A stretch of DNA of 64,000 nucleotides from DATMXT01 sp963662765 (GCA_963662765.2 CAXXUP010000004.1:124001-188000), one strand, 5' to 3'. Shown: positions 8,816-17,739, numbered from the stretch's first letter. A program made the numbers and translations. Notes: generated from the sequence alone by a model not told the origin.

Positions 8816-11736
8816 GTGGCCCTCCTTCGCGCACTTTGCGCGGCGGCCAGCAGGCTCCGGATGCGGATTTTCGCGGGGCCGAGACTGGCAATCTCATCTA
8901 TTTTTATCTGTGTGTACAGTCTTCCGGACGCTTCCAGGATGCGAGCAACCTCGTCGGTGGTGATGGCATCAAGCCCGCAGCCAAAGGATACGAGCTGTAC
9001 GAGTTCGACATCGGGGTTCCCGGTGCAGTACTTCGCGGCCGCGTAAAGTCTTGAATGATAAGTCCACTGGTTCAAGACGTCGACCTTGGGCGGAGCGACA
9101 AGGTCGGCCACGGCGTCCTCGCTGACCACGATGCAGCCAAGGCTTTCGATCATGTCGGGAATGCCGTGGTTAATTTCGGGGTCGACGTGGTAGGGACGCC
9201 CTGCCAGCACGATGATCTGTTGACCTTGTTCCCTTGCATAGTTGATGGCTCTTGCCCCCTCAGCCCTGACGGCCTGCAGATAGTCTCGCCTTGCAGCGTA
9301 GGCGGCGTCGCTCGCCGCCCGGATTTCCCGGGCGGTAAGGTCTTGCCAGACGGTGCGCAAAACGGGGAGCATATGCCGCTCAAAATCGCGGGGCCGATGA
9401 GGTCCGATCTCGGGGCAGAGAAAGGAGATCTCGCTCATCCAAGGCGTGTTTGCCCGCAGCAGTTCAGGCTCATAGGCCACGACAGGGCAGTTGTAGTGGT
9501 TGTCGCCACGCTCCTCATCGAAGTTGTAGGTCATGCAGGGGTAGAATATGACGGGAAGCCCCATCTCATGCAGCGCCTCCATGTGCCCGTGCATGAGCTT
9601 GGCTGGGTAGCAGACCGTGTCGGAGGGAATGGCGTAGCGGCCCTTGTCATAGAGGGCGGGGGAGGAGGGACCGGAGAGGATAAGCCGGGCCCCAAGTGCC
9701 GTAAAAAAGGCGTTCCAGAAGGGCAGCAGCTCATAGTTTGACAGCCCCAGGGGGATGCCGACCGCGCCGCGGGGGGCATGCTCCAGGCGAGGAAGACCCA
9801 TCATGTAGTCGTACTTGAAGCGGTAGAGGTTTGGCAGCGGCTCAGCCTTTTTGCCGCCCAGAGGTTTAGAGCACTTATTTCCGGAAATGAACCGGCCTCC
9901 CGGGAAGAGGCTGACCGTGAGTGCGCAGTGGTTGGAACAAAGGCCGCACCGGGTCTTGCGAGTCTCGCGGGTGAAGGCGGCAAGCTCAGAGACGCTTAAA
10001 ATGGAGGAGCTTTTGAGCTCCAATTCCTTCGCATAGAGGGCAGCGCCGTATGCCCCCATGAGGCCGGCAATGGCGGGGCGGGTTACGGTTCCGCAAAGCT
10101 CCAGCTCAAATGCCCGCAGCACCGCGTCGTTTAGAAAAGTTCCGCCCTGCACGACGATATGGCTGCCAAGGTCGCAGGCCATACGGGCACGGATGACCTT
10201 GTAAATCGCGTTTTTAACGACGCTGATGGAGAGCCCCGCCGAGATGTCGTTGACGCCGGCCCCATCCTTCTGGGCCTGCTTGACGGAGGAATTCATGAAG
10301 ACGGTGCAGCGCGAACCTAGGTCGGCCGGGTGGGGGGCCATGAGCCCCAGTGCCGCAAACTCCTCGGCCGTGTAGCCCATGGAGCGGGCAAAGGTCTCGA
10401 GAAAGGAGCCGCAACCAGACGAGCAGGCCTCATTGAGCATGATGGAGTCGATGGCACCGCTCTTGACACCGAAGCACTTAATGTCCTGCCCGCCGATGTC
10501 CAAAATGAAGTCGGCCGCCGGCTCAAAGTGCAGGGTGGCCCTTAGATGTGCCATGGTCTCGACGATACCGGCATCAAACCGGAAGGCGTTTTTGATGAGC
10601 TCTTCGCCGTAGCCGGTCGATGCGGCACCGGCGATATGTGCCTTTGCGCGAAACTCGGCAAGCTTCTCCCGCACGACCGTGACCGGATCCCCAAGGTTGG
10701 GACCGTAGTAGCTGTAAAGGATACGATCTTCACGGTCGATCAGCACCAGCTTTGTGGTGGTGGAGCCGCAGTCGACGCCAAGATAGCAAGGTCCGTCATA
10801 GCCGTCGAGGTCGGCCCTTGACACGTCAGCCTTGGCGTGGCGCGCCCTAAAGGCCTCGTAGTCAGCCGGCGTCTCAAAAAGCGGCGGCAGGCGGCCGGAG
10901 GTGGAGACGGACGCGGCGGAGTTTACCCTGTGAAGCAGCTCATCAAACCCGAAAAGCCTGCCCTCGTCCCTGGCGCACATGGCGGCCCCAATGGCGACGG
11001 CATACCGGCCCCACTGGGGGAAGACGGCGCGGGCACCGGGCAGCGTTTCAACAAAACGGCGGCGAAGTCCTTCATAATAGTAAAGCGGCCCACCAAGAAA
11101 GGCGATGTTGCCTTCCAGCCGGCGGCCCTGGGCCAGTCCCGTCACCGACTGGTCGACGACGGCCTGAAATATGGAAGCGGCGATATCGCCGCGGTCTGCA
11201 CCGGAATTTAATAGCGGCTGAATGTCGGATTTCGCGAAAACGCCGCACCGCGATGCGATGGGGTAAAGTCTTCCCGCCGTCAGCGAGAGCTGGTCGAGCT
11301 CCTCGCCCGTAACGCCCAGCAGCATCGCCATCTGATCGATAAAAGCGCCGGTTCCGCCGGCACAGGCTCCGTTCATGCGCTGTTCCTCGCCGCCGGTCAA
11401 AAAGAGAATTTTGGCGTCCTCTCCGCCCAGTTCAACGACGACGTCGATGTCAGAGAGTTTCCGGCGCACACACTCGCCGGTGGCGAAGACCTCTTGGACA
11501 AAGGGGAGGCCGGATGCTTTGGCAAGCCCCATTCCTGCAGACCCGGAGATGGCGGCAGTCACCTGCCGCCCTGCAGCCGCCCGTCTGGCTTCGGCAAGCA
11601 GTTCGGCCGTTTTGGTGCGAACCTGTGCCATGTGCCGCTCGTAGCGCTCATATATGACGGTGTCGCCATCCATCACAACTACCTTGACGGTGGTGGATCC
11701 GATGTCGATGCCCACACTGTAAAAATCGTACCTCAT
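8812..11736 (-). CDS. Acyl-CoA dehydratase activase-related protein with two BadF/BcrA ATPase domains
   Basis: A 974-residue protein. The first ASKHA ATPase domain starts VGIDIGSTTVKVVVMDG and carries GACAGGTGAFIDQMA. The second, from about residue 315, starts YLGVDCGSTTTKLVLIDRED and carries NEACSSGCGSFLETFA. The C-terminal third (from about 590) has CGLCSNHCALTV and GIPLGLSNYELLPFW, a DUF2229-like region. Activases of this kind hydrolyse ATP to inject an electron into oxygen-sensitive Fe-S dehydratases (family knowledge). The gene is translationally coupled to the dehydratase-like gene downstream. It points to anaerobic metabolism, but no pathway genes lie nearby. Confidence 0.85.
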   Translation of the reverse strand: MRYDFYSVGIDIGSTTVKVVVMDGDTVIYERYERHMAQVRTKTAELLAEARRAAAGRQVTAAISGSAGMGLAKASGLPFVQEVFATGECVRRKLSDIDVVVELGGEDAKILFLTGGEEQRMNGACAGGTGAFIDQMAMLLGVTGEELDQLSLTAGRLYPIASRCGVFAKSDIQPLLNSGADRGDIAASIFQAVVDQSVTGLAQGRRLEGNIAFLGGPLYYYEGLRRRFVETLPGARAVFPQWGRYAVAIGAAMCARDEGRLFGFDELLHRVNSAASVSTSGRLPPLFETPADYEAFRARHAKADVSRADLDGYDGPCYLGVDCGSTTTKLVLIDREDRILYSYYGPNLGDPVTVVREKLAEFRAKAHIAGAASTGYGEELIKNAFRFDAGIVETMAHLRATLHFEPAADFILDIGGQDIKCFGVKSGAIDSIMLNEACSSGCGSFLETFARSMGYTAEEFAALGLMAPHPADLGSRCTVFMNSSVKQAQKDGAGVNDISAGLSISVVKNAIYKVIRARMACDLGSHIVVQGGTFLNDAVLRAFELELCGTVTRPAIAGLMGAYGAALYAKELELKSSSILSVSELAAFTRETRKTRCGLCSNHCALTVSLFPGGRFISGNKCSKPLGGKKAEPLPNLYRFKYDYMMGLPRLEHAPRGAVGIPLGLSNYELLPFWNAFFTALGARLILSGPSSPALYDKGRYAIPSDTVCYPAKLMHGHMEALHEMGLPVIFYPCMTYNFDEERGDNHYNCPVVAYEPELLRANTPWMSEISFLCPEIGPHRPRDFERHMLPVLRTVWQDLTAREIRAASDAAYAARRDYLQAVRAEGARAINYAREQGQQIIVLAGRPYHVDPEINHGIPDMIESLGCIVVSEDAVADLVAPPKVDVLNQWTYHSRLYAAAKYCTGNPDVELVQLVSFGCGLDAITTDEVARILEASGRLYTQIKIDEIASLGPAKIRIRSLLAAAQSARRRAT

Positions 11737-11983
11737 ATGCCCATTATATTTACTTTTTTGACGTAAGTCTACACATAACTAACGATGCTAAGAGATTTTA
11801 GCGTAATTCACATTAAAAAATACGGACCAACATTTATTTATGCCAACACAAATATGGATATGTGTGAGAACAGATTTAATTTATCGAACACAATACGACC
11901 GGATTCCACATAAACAGTCGGCATTTATGGAGAGCGATGAAAAAAGAAACGTCAGGTTAAAAAAGGTTGTGGAAAATCGACAG
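11737..11983. other. AT-rich spacer upstream of the his promoter
   Basis: An AT-rich stretch between the divergent activase gene and the his promoter. I see no gene with a convincing ribosome site here. Any reading frame crossing it is opened by chance and merges with the short his leader peptide further on. Confidence 0.6.
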
Positions 11984-12013
11984 TTTACAAAGACCGTATG
12001 TTTGTGGTATACT
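11984..12013 (+). promoter_or_regulatory. Predicted sigma-A promoter of the his operon
   Basis: TTTACA (11984-11989), an 18-base spacer, then TATACT (12008-12013). Transcription would begin near 12020, just before the leader peptide ribosome site AAAGAGG. Confidence 0.7.
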
Positions 12014-12034
12014 CATGCCAAAGAGGTGCATTTT

Positions 12035-12067
12035 ATGCGTACATTCTTTATCCATCACCACAGGTAG
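12035..12067 (+). CDS. hisL: His operon leader peptide (MRTFFIHHHR)
   Basis: A ten-residue ORF, ATG 12035 to TAG 12065-12067, with ribosome site AAAGAGG. It encodes MRTFFIHHHR: three consecutive His codons (CAT CAC CAC, 12053-12061). It lies between a promoter and overlapping RNA stems ahead of hisZ. This is the classical design for ribosome-mediated attenuation: when charged tRNA-His is scarce the ribosome stalls at the His codons and the operon is read through. The sequence shows codons and stems directly; the regulatory function is inferred from enterobacterial his leaders. Confidence 0.85.
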   Translation: MRTFFIHHHR

Positions 12068-12077
12068 AGCGCGCGTG

Positions 12078-12158
12078 CCGCAGGCATGGGCGCTATGTCG
12101 CTTGCCTGCGGGGTGCTGAAGACGACTTGAAGCCCCCGAGTTTTCGGGGGCTTTTTTA
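12078..12158 (+). promoter_or_regulatory. His attenuator: competing stems and terminator
   Basis: Three mutually exclusive pairings are visible. Stem 1:2 is CCGCAGGCA (12078-12086) with TGCCTGCGG (12103-12111). Antiterminator 2:3 is CGGGGTGCT (12109-12117) with AGCCCCCG (12131-12138), one bulge. Terminator 3:4 is AGCCCCCGA (12131-12139) with TCGGGGGCT (12144-12152) followed by TTTTTT. Stem 1 starts 11 bases after the leader stop codon. This matches a ribosome-controlled attenuator rather than a T-box; no T-box consensus is present. Confidence 0.85.
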
Positions 12159-12177
12159 TTTGGAGGAATTTGTAGAC

Positions 12178-13332
12178 ATGGAACAACGTATTTTTTGCCC
12201 GCAGGGATACCGGGATGAACTGTACCCCCGCAGTCTGCGCCGCCGGCGCATGGAGATGCGGATCACCGAATATCTTGCGGGCTCCGGATATCAGATGGTC
12301 GAGACGCCGGAAGTGGAATACTATGACCTCTACGCGCGGTACAATATGCCGGTCGGCCAGGAGCAGATGGTCAAATTCGTCGACAGCACGGGGAGACTTG
12401 TGGTGCTGCGGCCGGACTTCACCTTGCCTGCGGCCCGTATCATGTCGTCTGCCCTGTCGGCCCGTCGCACGCCCATCAAGCTCTTCTACACCGGCAAAGT
12501 CTATCGGGTGGGAGGCAGAGGCGGCGAGGTCGCTTCCGGGCAGACCGGCGGAGAGATTTACGGGGAAAGCGGCATCTGGCCGGCGGCCGAGTGCGTCATG
12601 ACCATATGGGGCGCCATGGAGCGGTGCGGCGTGACCGATTTCAAAGTGGAGCTGGGAGACGTCGACATCGCACGGGGACTGCTGCAGGAGGCTGGCGTGC
12701 CGGAGGTTGATCTGCCTGCCGCCTTGCGGGCGGTCGATGAGAAGAACGCCGTCGAGCTGGCGCGGCTGATGGCCGGCATGACCATCTCGCCCGATAAAGC
12801 TAAGCTGATCCTCGAGCTGCCATTTTTGATCGGGGATCCCTTATCCGTGACGGAGCGGTTTCGAGCGCTTGGAGGGAACTCGGACTGCTGCGAGCGGCTG
12901 CTCTCGCTGTGCGAGCAGCTTCGCCAGTCGGGGCTTGGGGATCGGGTCATCCTTGACCTTGGCATGCACCCGAAATTCGACTATTACACGGGGCTGGTCT
13001 TTCGCGGCTACGCCGAAGGGGCGGCCGATCTCGTCTTTGCCGGAGGCTGTTACGACAGCATGATGAAGCTCCTAGGCCGGGACATGACGGCCTGCGGTTT
13101 CGCTCTTTACACCGACCGCATCTTCGAGGCCGCCCAGGTGAAACCCACGCCGGAGCGGCGTGTGCTGCTGCTCTACGGCGAGGGTGGCTTTGCCCAGGCT
13201 CACGCGAGAGCAAGGCTGCTGGCGTCTCTCGATGTGCCGACCCTGACGGTGCCGATCGAAGACGTCGCCGACCCGCAAGCTTATATGACCGAAAACGGAT
13301 GCGACACAGTGGAAAGGTACGGTGACCTATGA
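12178..13332 (+). CDS. hisZ: ATP phosphoribosyltransferase regulatory subunit
   Basis: A 384-residue HisRS-like protein with no aminoacylation role. It forms the regulatory partner of short-form HisG in the first step of histidine synthesis (family knowledge). It starts MEQRIFCPQGYRDELYPRSL and carries class II synthetase-like motifs: VVLRPDFTLPAARIMSS, then KLFYTGKVYRVGG, and LDLGMHPKFDYYTGLVFRGY. The start ATG 12178 follows GGAGG within the attenuator exit. The stop overlaps an in-frame ATG of hisG by four bases. First structural gene of the his operon. Confidence 0.93.
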   Translation: MEQRIFCPQGYRDELYPRSLRRRRMEMRITEYLAGSGYQMVETPEVEYYDLYARYNMPVGQEQMVKFVDSTGRLVVLRPDFTLPAARIMSSALSARRTPIKLFYTGKVYRVGGRGGEVASGQTGGEIYGESGIWPAAECVMTIWGAMERCGVTDFKVELGDVDIARGLLQEAGVPEVDLPAALRAVDEKNAVELARLMAGMTISPDKAKLILELPFLIGDPLSVTERFRALGGNSDCCERLLSLCEQLRQSGLGDRVILDLGMHPKFDYYTGLVFRGYAEGAADLVFAGGCYDSMMKLLGRDMTACGFALYTDRIFEAAQVKPTPERRVLLLYGEGGFAQAHARARLLASLDVPTLTVPIEDVADPQAYMTENGCDTVERYGDL

Positions 13333-13346
13333 GAGGGGAACTCGGC

Positions 13347-13961
13347 ATGTTCAAAATCGCCTTGGCCAAAGGGCGCATTTCGGAGGAGTTTGCGGCGCGC
13401 TACAACGCCCTGCGGGGGCAGGAGATCATTGACGAGGCGTCCCGCCGGCTCGTGTTCGACGACATTGCGGCGGGGCTCTCCTTCATCTTAGTCAAGCCGG
13501 TCGACCTGCCGGTCTATGTTTCGGCGGGAGCTGCCGACGCCGGCATCATCGGCAAAGATGTACTGCTGGAGGAGGGGGGCGCCGCCCCCGAGGTGATGGA
13601 CCTCGATATGTGTCGGTGCCGTATGGTGCTGGCTGGGCCGGCGGGCGGGCGGGGGACCATCCGCAGCGTCGCAACGAAATACCCCAAGGTGGCAGCCGAA
13701 TACCTCCAGCGGGAGAACATCCCAGCCCGCATCCTGAAACTCTCGGGCTCCTTGGAACTGGCCCCGGTCGTAGGTCTTTCCGACTGCATCATCGACCTCG
13801 TCGACACCGGCCGCACGCTGGTCCAAAACGGCCTTGTCGAGTACGACGAGCTGTTCAAAGTGTCGACGAGGGCCATTGTCAGCCCGGTCAGCCTGCGCAT
13901 GCGAACTGAGGAGATGAACCGGTTTTACAAGCTCTGTGAAGAGATCAGGGGGATGCAATGA
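13347..13961 (+). CDS. hisG: ATP phosphoribosyltransferase catalytic subunit, short form
   Basis: Catalyses condensation of ATP and PRPP, the committed step of histidine synthesis. The 204-residue length fits the short form that needs HisZ, whose gene is directly upstream. It begins MFKIALAKGRISEEFAARYN. The substrate-binding segment CIIDLVDTGRTLVQNGLVE is clear. I choose ATG 13347, eight bases after GAGAGGGG; an in-frame ATG at 13329 overlaps the hisZ stop but has a poorer site. It overlaps hisD by four bases. Confidence 0.95.
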   Translation: MFKIALAKGRISEEFAARYNALRGQEIIDEASRRLVFDDIAAGLSFILVKPVDLPVYVSAGAADAGIIGKDVLLEEGGAAPEVMDLDMCRCRMVLAGPAGGRGTIRSVATKYPKVAAEYLQRENIPARILKLSGSLELAPVVGLSDCIIDLVDTGRTLVQNGLVEYDELFKVSTRAIVSPVSLRMRTEEMNRFYKLCEEIRGMQ

Positions 13962-15208
13962 GAAAAATCGTGCTTGAAGACTGCCTTGCGCCCCTCCTGC
14001 CGCTGGTGGCCGGGGCGGCCGGCATCCCGGAGGAGATCGCCGTCAGGGCAAGGGAGCTGATCCGTGAGGTACAGACGGATGGGGACGCCGCGCTCCTGCG
14101 GCAGGCGGTGCTTTTTGACAAGGCGCCGGCCGATATGGGCCTTGCCGAGACGGTCGAAATGCCTGAGAGCTTGCCGGCGGGACTTATCCCCGCCATGGAG
14201 AAAGCCATTGCCAACATCAGGGCTTTCCATAGCTCCCAGCTTCCCCGTGACTTTACAGTGGGGCCCCTCACCTCCCGGTGGTTGCCGATCGGGTGCGTCG
14301 CCGTCTACGTACCGGGCGGGCGGGCAGCCTACCCGTCGACCGTGCTCATGAACTGTGTGCCGGCCCTCATCGCTGGTGTGGAGCGCATTTACATCCTGTC
14401 GCCGGCGGGGCCCACCGGTCGGGTCAGCCCGTATGTTCGGGCGGCAGCGGCGCTGCTTGGAATCAAAGAAATCTATCGGGCGGGCGGAGCCGGTGCCGTC
14501 GCGGCGGCGGCCTACGGTACGCAGACCATCCCGCGGGCCGACAAAATCATCGGGCCCGGAAACGCTTACGTCGCAGCAGCCAAAAAGGAGCTCATGGGGG
14601 TCATCGGCATCGACATGATCGCGGGGCCAAGTGAGGTCTTGGTCATTGCCGACGAGACGGCAAATCCCGTATTCGCCGCAGCCGACATGCTGTCTCAGGC
14701 CGAACACGATCCCCTCTCCCGCGCCATTCTCGTGACGAACGATGCCGCTATGGCGGACGCCGTAGAAGCCGAGCTAGAGCGGCAGACGGAGGGCGCCCCG
14801 CGCGAGGCCGTCATCCGGGCCTCGCTTGAGGGAGGCGGCGCCATTGTCGTCGCAAAGGATCTCCGTCAGGCGGCCGCGGCCGCGAACCTCATCGCACCGG
14901 AGCATCTGGAACTTTTGACAAAAGAGGACATCACGCCACTCATAAAAAACGCCGGTTCTATCTTTGTCGGCCCATGGTCGCCGGAGCCTATCGGCGACTA
15001 TGTTGCCGGCACCAACCACGTGCTTCCGACGGCGGGTTCCGCAAGGTTTTCCTCACCCTTAGGGGTGCTCGACTTCATGCGATGCACCCAGATTATCCGG
15101 TACACCAAGGCCGACTTTGAGCAAAACGCCGCGGCGGCGGCCACGTTAGCCTCCGCCGAGGGGCTTTACGCCCACAAATCTTCAATTGAGGTGAGATACG
15201 ATGTATAA
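13958..15208 (+). CDS. hisD: Histidinol dehydrogenase
   Basis: A 416-residue NAD+- and zinc-dependent enzyme that oxidises histidinol to histidine in two steps. Family signatures visible include VPGGRAAYPSTVLMN, AGGAGAVAAAAYGTQTIPR, DKIIGPGNAYVAAAK, DMIAGPSEVLVIADE and the zinc-site region LSQAEHDPLSRA. It ends near the catalytic PTAGSARFSSPLGVLDF block. ATGA overlap with hisG and an eight-base overlap with hisC place it firmly in the operon. Confidence 0.97.
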   Translation: MRKIVLEDCLAPLLPLVAGAAGIPEEIAVRARELIREVQTDGDAALLRQAVLFDKAPADMGLAETVEMPESLPAGLIPAMEKAIANIRAFHSSQLPRDFTVGPLTSRWLPIGCVAVYVPGGRAAYPSTVLMNCVPALIAGVERIYILSPAGPTGRVSPYVRAAAALLGIKEIYRAGGAGAVAAAAYGTQTIPRADKIIGPGNAYVAAAKKELMGVIGIDMIAGPSEVLVIADETANPVFAAADMLSQAEHDPLSRAILVTNDAAMADAVEAELERQTEGAPREAVIRASLEGGGAIVVAKDLRQAAAAANLIAPEHLELLTKEDITPLIKNAGSIFVGPWSPEPIGDYVAGTNHVLPTAGSARFSSPLGVLDFMRCTQIIRYTKADFEQNAAAAATLASAEGLYAHKSSIEVRYDV

Positions 15209-16193
15209 GGCCGACGCAAATGAATCCCCCTACAGGCTGCCCGAGGCCAAAATGGCCGAGCTTTTTCAAAAAATCACTGAAACGGGGCTTAACTGCTATC
15301 CGCAAAATCACGACGCCGTCAAGGCGGGGCTTGCTCGTTACACAGGACTTGCGCCTGCCGACTTCATCTGCGGCAACGGCTCGGACGAGCTGATCGCCAT
15401 GACGGTGCTGGCCCTTGCCAGAGGCGGCAAGGTGGCGGTACCGGCGCCGACATTCGGAATGTACGCCGAGGATGCAAAGAACTTCGGCGGCAAGGCGGTG
15501 GCCTTTGCATGCGATGAAAACCTGGATCTTGACCTTGACGCTTTTGCTGACTATGCAAACGAGCAAGAGGCCGACATTGCGGTACTGTGCAGCCCCAACA
15601 ACCCGACCGGGCAGCCTTTCGACCGGCAGGCGATCGAGCGGTTTGTGCAAACGTTCAAGGGTGTCGCCGTGCTCGACGAGGCCTACAGCGAGTTTTCAAA
15701 TACATCGTGTATAGACCTCGTGAAAAAATACAGCAACTTAGTCGTTTTACGCACCCTCTCGAAGGCATTCGGCATGGCCGGTGTGCGGTTTGGATACCTC
15801 GCCGCAGGACCTAAGCTCCTTGCGAAAATCGAGGGCGTCCGGCAAATCTACAACCTTGGGGTCATGCCGCTTTTAGCGGCTGAAGTCGCCCTGTCGGACG
15901 TCTCTTACATGCGTGAGACAGTCCAAAAAATCACAGCCGAGCGGGATCGGATGCAAGAGAGGCTTGAAGGACTCAAAACCATCAAAGCCAAAAAGAGCGC
16001 AACCAACTTCATTTTGCTGCGGTGCCGGGATGAAAAGGAACTTGCCGCTGCAATTGCTGCGGCCGGAGTCACGGTGCGCACCTACAGGGAGCCGGAGCTT
16101 GCCGGCTGCGTTCGGATCACGGTGGGACTTCCCGCCCAAAACGACATTGTGCTGACGGTATTGGAGGACTATGATGCGAAATGCAACGGTTGA
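15201..16193 (+). CDS. hisC: Histidinol-phosphate aminotransferase
   Basis: A 330-residue PLP enzyme (fold type I) converting imidazole acetol-phosphate to histidinol-phosphate. It begins MYKADANESPYRLPEAKMAE. It has the PLP region SPNNPTGQPF and the Schiff-base lysine motif LRTLSKAFGMAGVRFGYLA. It is slightly short for the family but complete at both ends. It overlaps hisD by eight bases and hisB by 23 bases. Confidence 0.93.
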   Translation: MYKADANESPYRLPEAKMAELFQKITETGLNCYPQNHDAVKAGLARYTGLAPADFICGNGSDELIAMTVLALARGGKVAVPAPTFGMYAEDAKNFGGKAVAFACDENLDLDLDAFADYANEQEADIAVLCSPNNPTGQPFDRQAIERFVQTFKGVAVLDEAYSEFSNTSCIDLVKKYSNLVVLRTLSKAFGMAGVRFGYLAAGPKLLAKIEGVRQIYNLGVMPLLAAEVALSDVSYMRETVQKITAERDRMQERLEGLKTIKAKKSATNFILLRCRDEKELAAAIAAAGVTVRTYREPELAGCVRITVGLPAQNDIVLTVLEDYDAKCNG

Positions 16194-16752
16194 GCGAAAG
16201 ACAAACGAGACCGATATCCGGCTCTTTTTAGAGCTGGACGGGACCGGAAAATATGAAGGTAAGTCGGGCAGCGGTTTTTTTGACCACATGCTGGCCCAGC
16301 TTTCGAAACACAGCGGTATGGACATTGAGCTTGCGATGACAGGCGACGTCGAGGTCGACTTTCACCACTCGGCCGAGGACATCGGCATCGTGCTGGGGTG
16401 CGCCCTCGATGAGGCGCTCGGAAACCGCCGGGGAATTGCCCGCTTTGCCGACTGCCACATCCCGATGGACGAGTGCCTGACCAGGGCTGCTGTTGATTTG
16501 TCGGGGCGGGGCTATTTTGTCTGGAATGCCCCCGCCATGGCCGAAACGGTGGGTGGCCTTGACACCGAGATCTTCCCGGAATTCTTCAGGGCATTTGCTG
16601 TCAATGCCAAAATGGCGCTGCACCTCTCGGTGCTCTACGGCGCAAACACCCACCATATGATCGAAAGCGCCTTTAAAGCGACAGCCCGTGCCATTCTCGC
16701 CGCTAAAACGGTGACGGGGGATCGACTGCCCTCCACCAAGGGGGTTTTGTGA
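16171..16752 (+). CDS. hisB: Imidazoleglycerol-phosphate dehydratase
   Basis: A 193-residue monofunctional IGP dehydratase without the N-terminal phosphatase of enterobacteria. Metal-binding motifs are visible: FFDHMLAQLSKHSGMDIE, then DFHHSAEDIGIVLGCALDEA, and the C-terminal repeat ANTHHMIESAFKATARA. The gene starts inside the end of hisC and overlaps hisA by four bases. hisH, which often stands between hisB and hisA in Clostridia, is not here. Confidence 0.96.
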   Translation: MMRNATVERKTNETDIRLFLELDGTGKYEGKSGSGFFDHMLAQLSKHSGMDIELAMTGDVEVDFHHSAEDIGIVLGCALDEALGNRRGIARFADCHIPMDECLTRAAVDLSGRGYFVWNAPAMAETVGGLDTEIFPEFFRAFAVNAKMALHLSVLYGANTHHMIESAFKATARAILAAKTVTGDRLPSTKGVL

Positions 16753-17453
16753 TGCAGATTTTTCCCGCAATTGATCTCTTGGACGGCAAAGCCGTTCGGC
16801 TGGTGCAAGGTGAACGCCGGGCCATGACGGTCTACTACAAGGACCCCGTCGAGGCGGCACGGCGCATGGCGGGAAACGGCGCCGTCCGGCTGCATGTCGT
16901 CGATCTTGACGGCGCTTTTGACGGCGTCCAGCAAAACCTCGCCGTCGTCGAGCGAATCGCGGCCTTAGGCGTGTTCTACATTGAGCTTGGCGGCGGCATC
17001 CGGGATGAGGCGGCGGCAAAAAGAGCCTATGAGGCCGGTGCCGACCGGGTCATCCTCGGCACGGCGGCGCTCGGCGACCTTGTCACAAAGCTGATACCCT
17101 CGAGGGTCGCCTGCGGCATCGACGCAAAGGACGGTATGGTGGCGGTCAAGGGGTGGACGCAGTCGAGTGCCGTCACGGCCACAGAGCTTGCAAAGCGCAT
17201 GCTGGACTTAGGCGTTGCCGATATTATCTACACCGACATCGCCCGTGACGGTGCCATGTCTGGGCCCAACATCCCGGGCCTTACCCGCATGACCGAAATT
17301 TCGGGGCTGCGGGTCACGGCCTCGGGCGGCATATCCCGTATGGCCGACCTCGAGGCCTGCGCCACAGCGGGGGCCTATGCCGCCATCGTCGGCAAAGCCT
17401 ATTATGAAGGGGTCATTGACCTAAAGCAGGCCGTTGCCCGCTTTGAAGCATAA
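16749..17453 (+). CDS. hisA: Phosphoribosylformimino-5-aminoimidazole carboxamide ribotide isomerase
   Basis: A 234-residue TIM-barrel enzyme that isomerises ProFAR to PRFAR. It has the two catalytic aspartates in FPAIDLLDGKAVRL and IYTDIARDGAMSGPN, plus phosphate-binding loops ELGGGIRDE and TASGGISRM. It is the last recognisable his gene: hisF, hisH and hisI/E do not follow, so the operon here cannot by itself convert PRFAR onward or perform the early PR-ATP/PR-AMP steps. Sequence after the stop changes character abruptly (leader-type repeats). Confidence 0.95.
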   Translation: MMQIFPAIDLLDGKAVRLVQGERRAMTVYYKDPVEAARRMAGNGAVRLHVVDLDGAFDGVQQNLAVVERIAALGVFYIELGGGIRDEAAAKRAYEAGADRVILGTAALGDLVTKLIPSRVACGIDAKDGMVAVKGWTQSSAVTATELAKRMLDLGVADIIYTDIARDGAMSGPNIPGLTRMTEISGLRVTASGGISRMADLEACATAGAYAAIVGKAYYEGVIDLKQAVARFEA

Positions 17454-17501
17454 AAATCGCCAGGCAGGCGCTATCATATAATGGCAATGATTCAAAACCG
17501 G

Positions 17502-17739
17502 AAGGAGCTTTGACCTTTGGATATCTTTTAGTCTGTAACAAAAAGACAATGTCACATCGATTATTGCTGCAAAATATCGACAGCTTAGTTTTGCTGTGAC
17601 GTTTTTTACAGGCTAAGAGAGTACAAGGTACAAGGTCCTTTCGTGTCGGCATGGCATCAGGGGGGAATGCCCCCTTTTGATGCTGCGCCGCAACAAAGAC
17701 CGCGGACAGGTACGCTTACCTGTCTGCGGTCTTTTTAGT
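17502..17739 (+). promoter_or_regulatory. Antibiotic-type leader region with transcription attenuator
   Basis: An AAGGAG site (17502-17507) is followed by a short frame ending at TGA 17597-17599. Its last part, from an in-frame ATG at 17549, reads MSHRLLLQNIDSLVLL. Downstream come hairpin GCATCAGGGGGG/CCCCCTTTTGATGC (about 17653-17682) and hairpin AAAGACCGCGGACAGGTA/TACCTGTCTGCGGTCTTTTT, an intrinsic terminator (about 17696-17738). From memory, the peptide end resembles leader peptides upstream of tet(M)/tet(O)/tet(W)-type ribosomal-protection genes. No tet gene follows. The exact start codon is uncertain, since the in-frame TTG at 17510 is too close to the ribosome site. Confidence 0.55.

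Noticed and set aside
11840..12067. A 75-codon frame ending in the his leader
   Set aside because: No ribosome site at its start. Only the last ten codons, with their own site, are meaningful, as the His leader peptide.
12078..12158. T-box leader for the his operon
   Set aside because: The T-box consensus around the antiterminator is absent, and the His-codon leader with competing stems explains the region.
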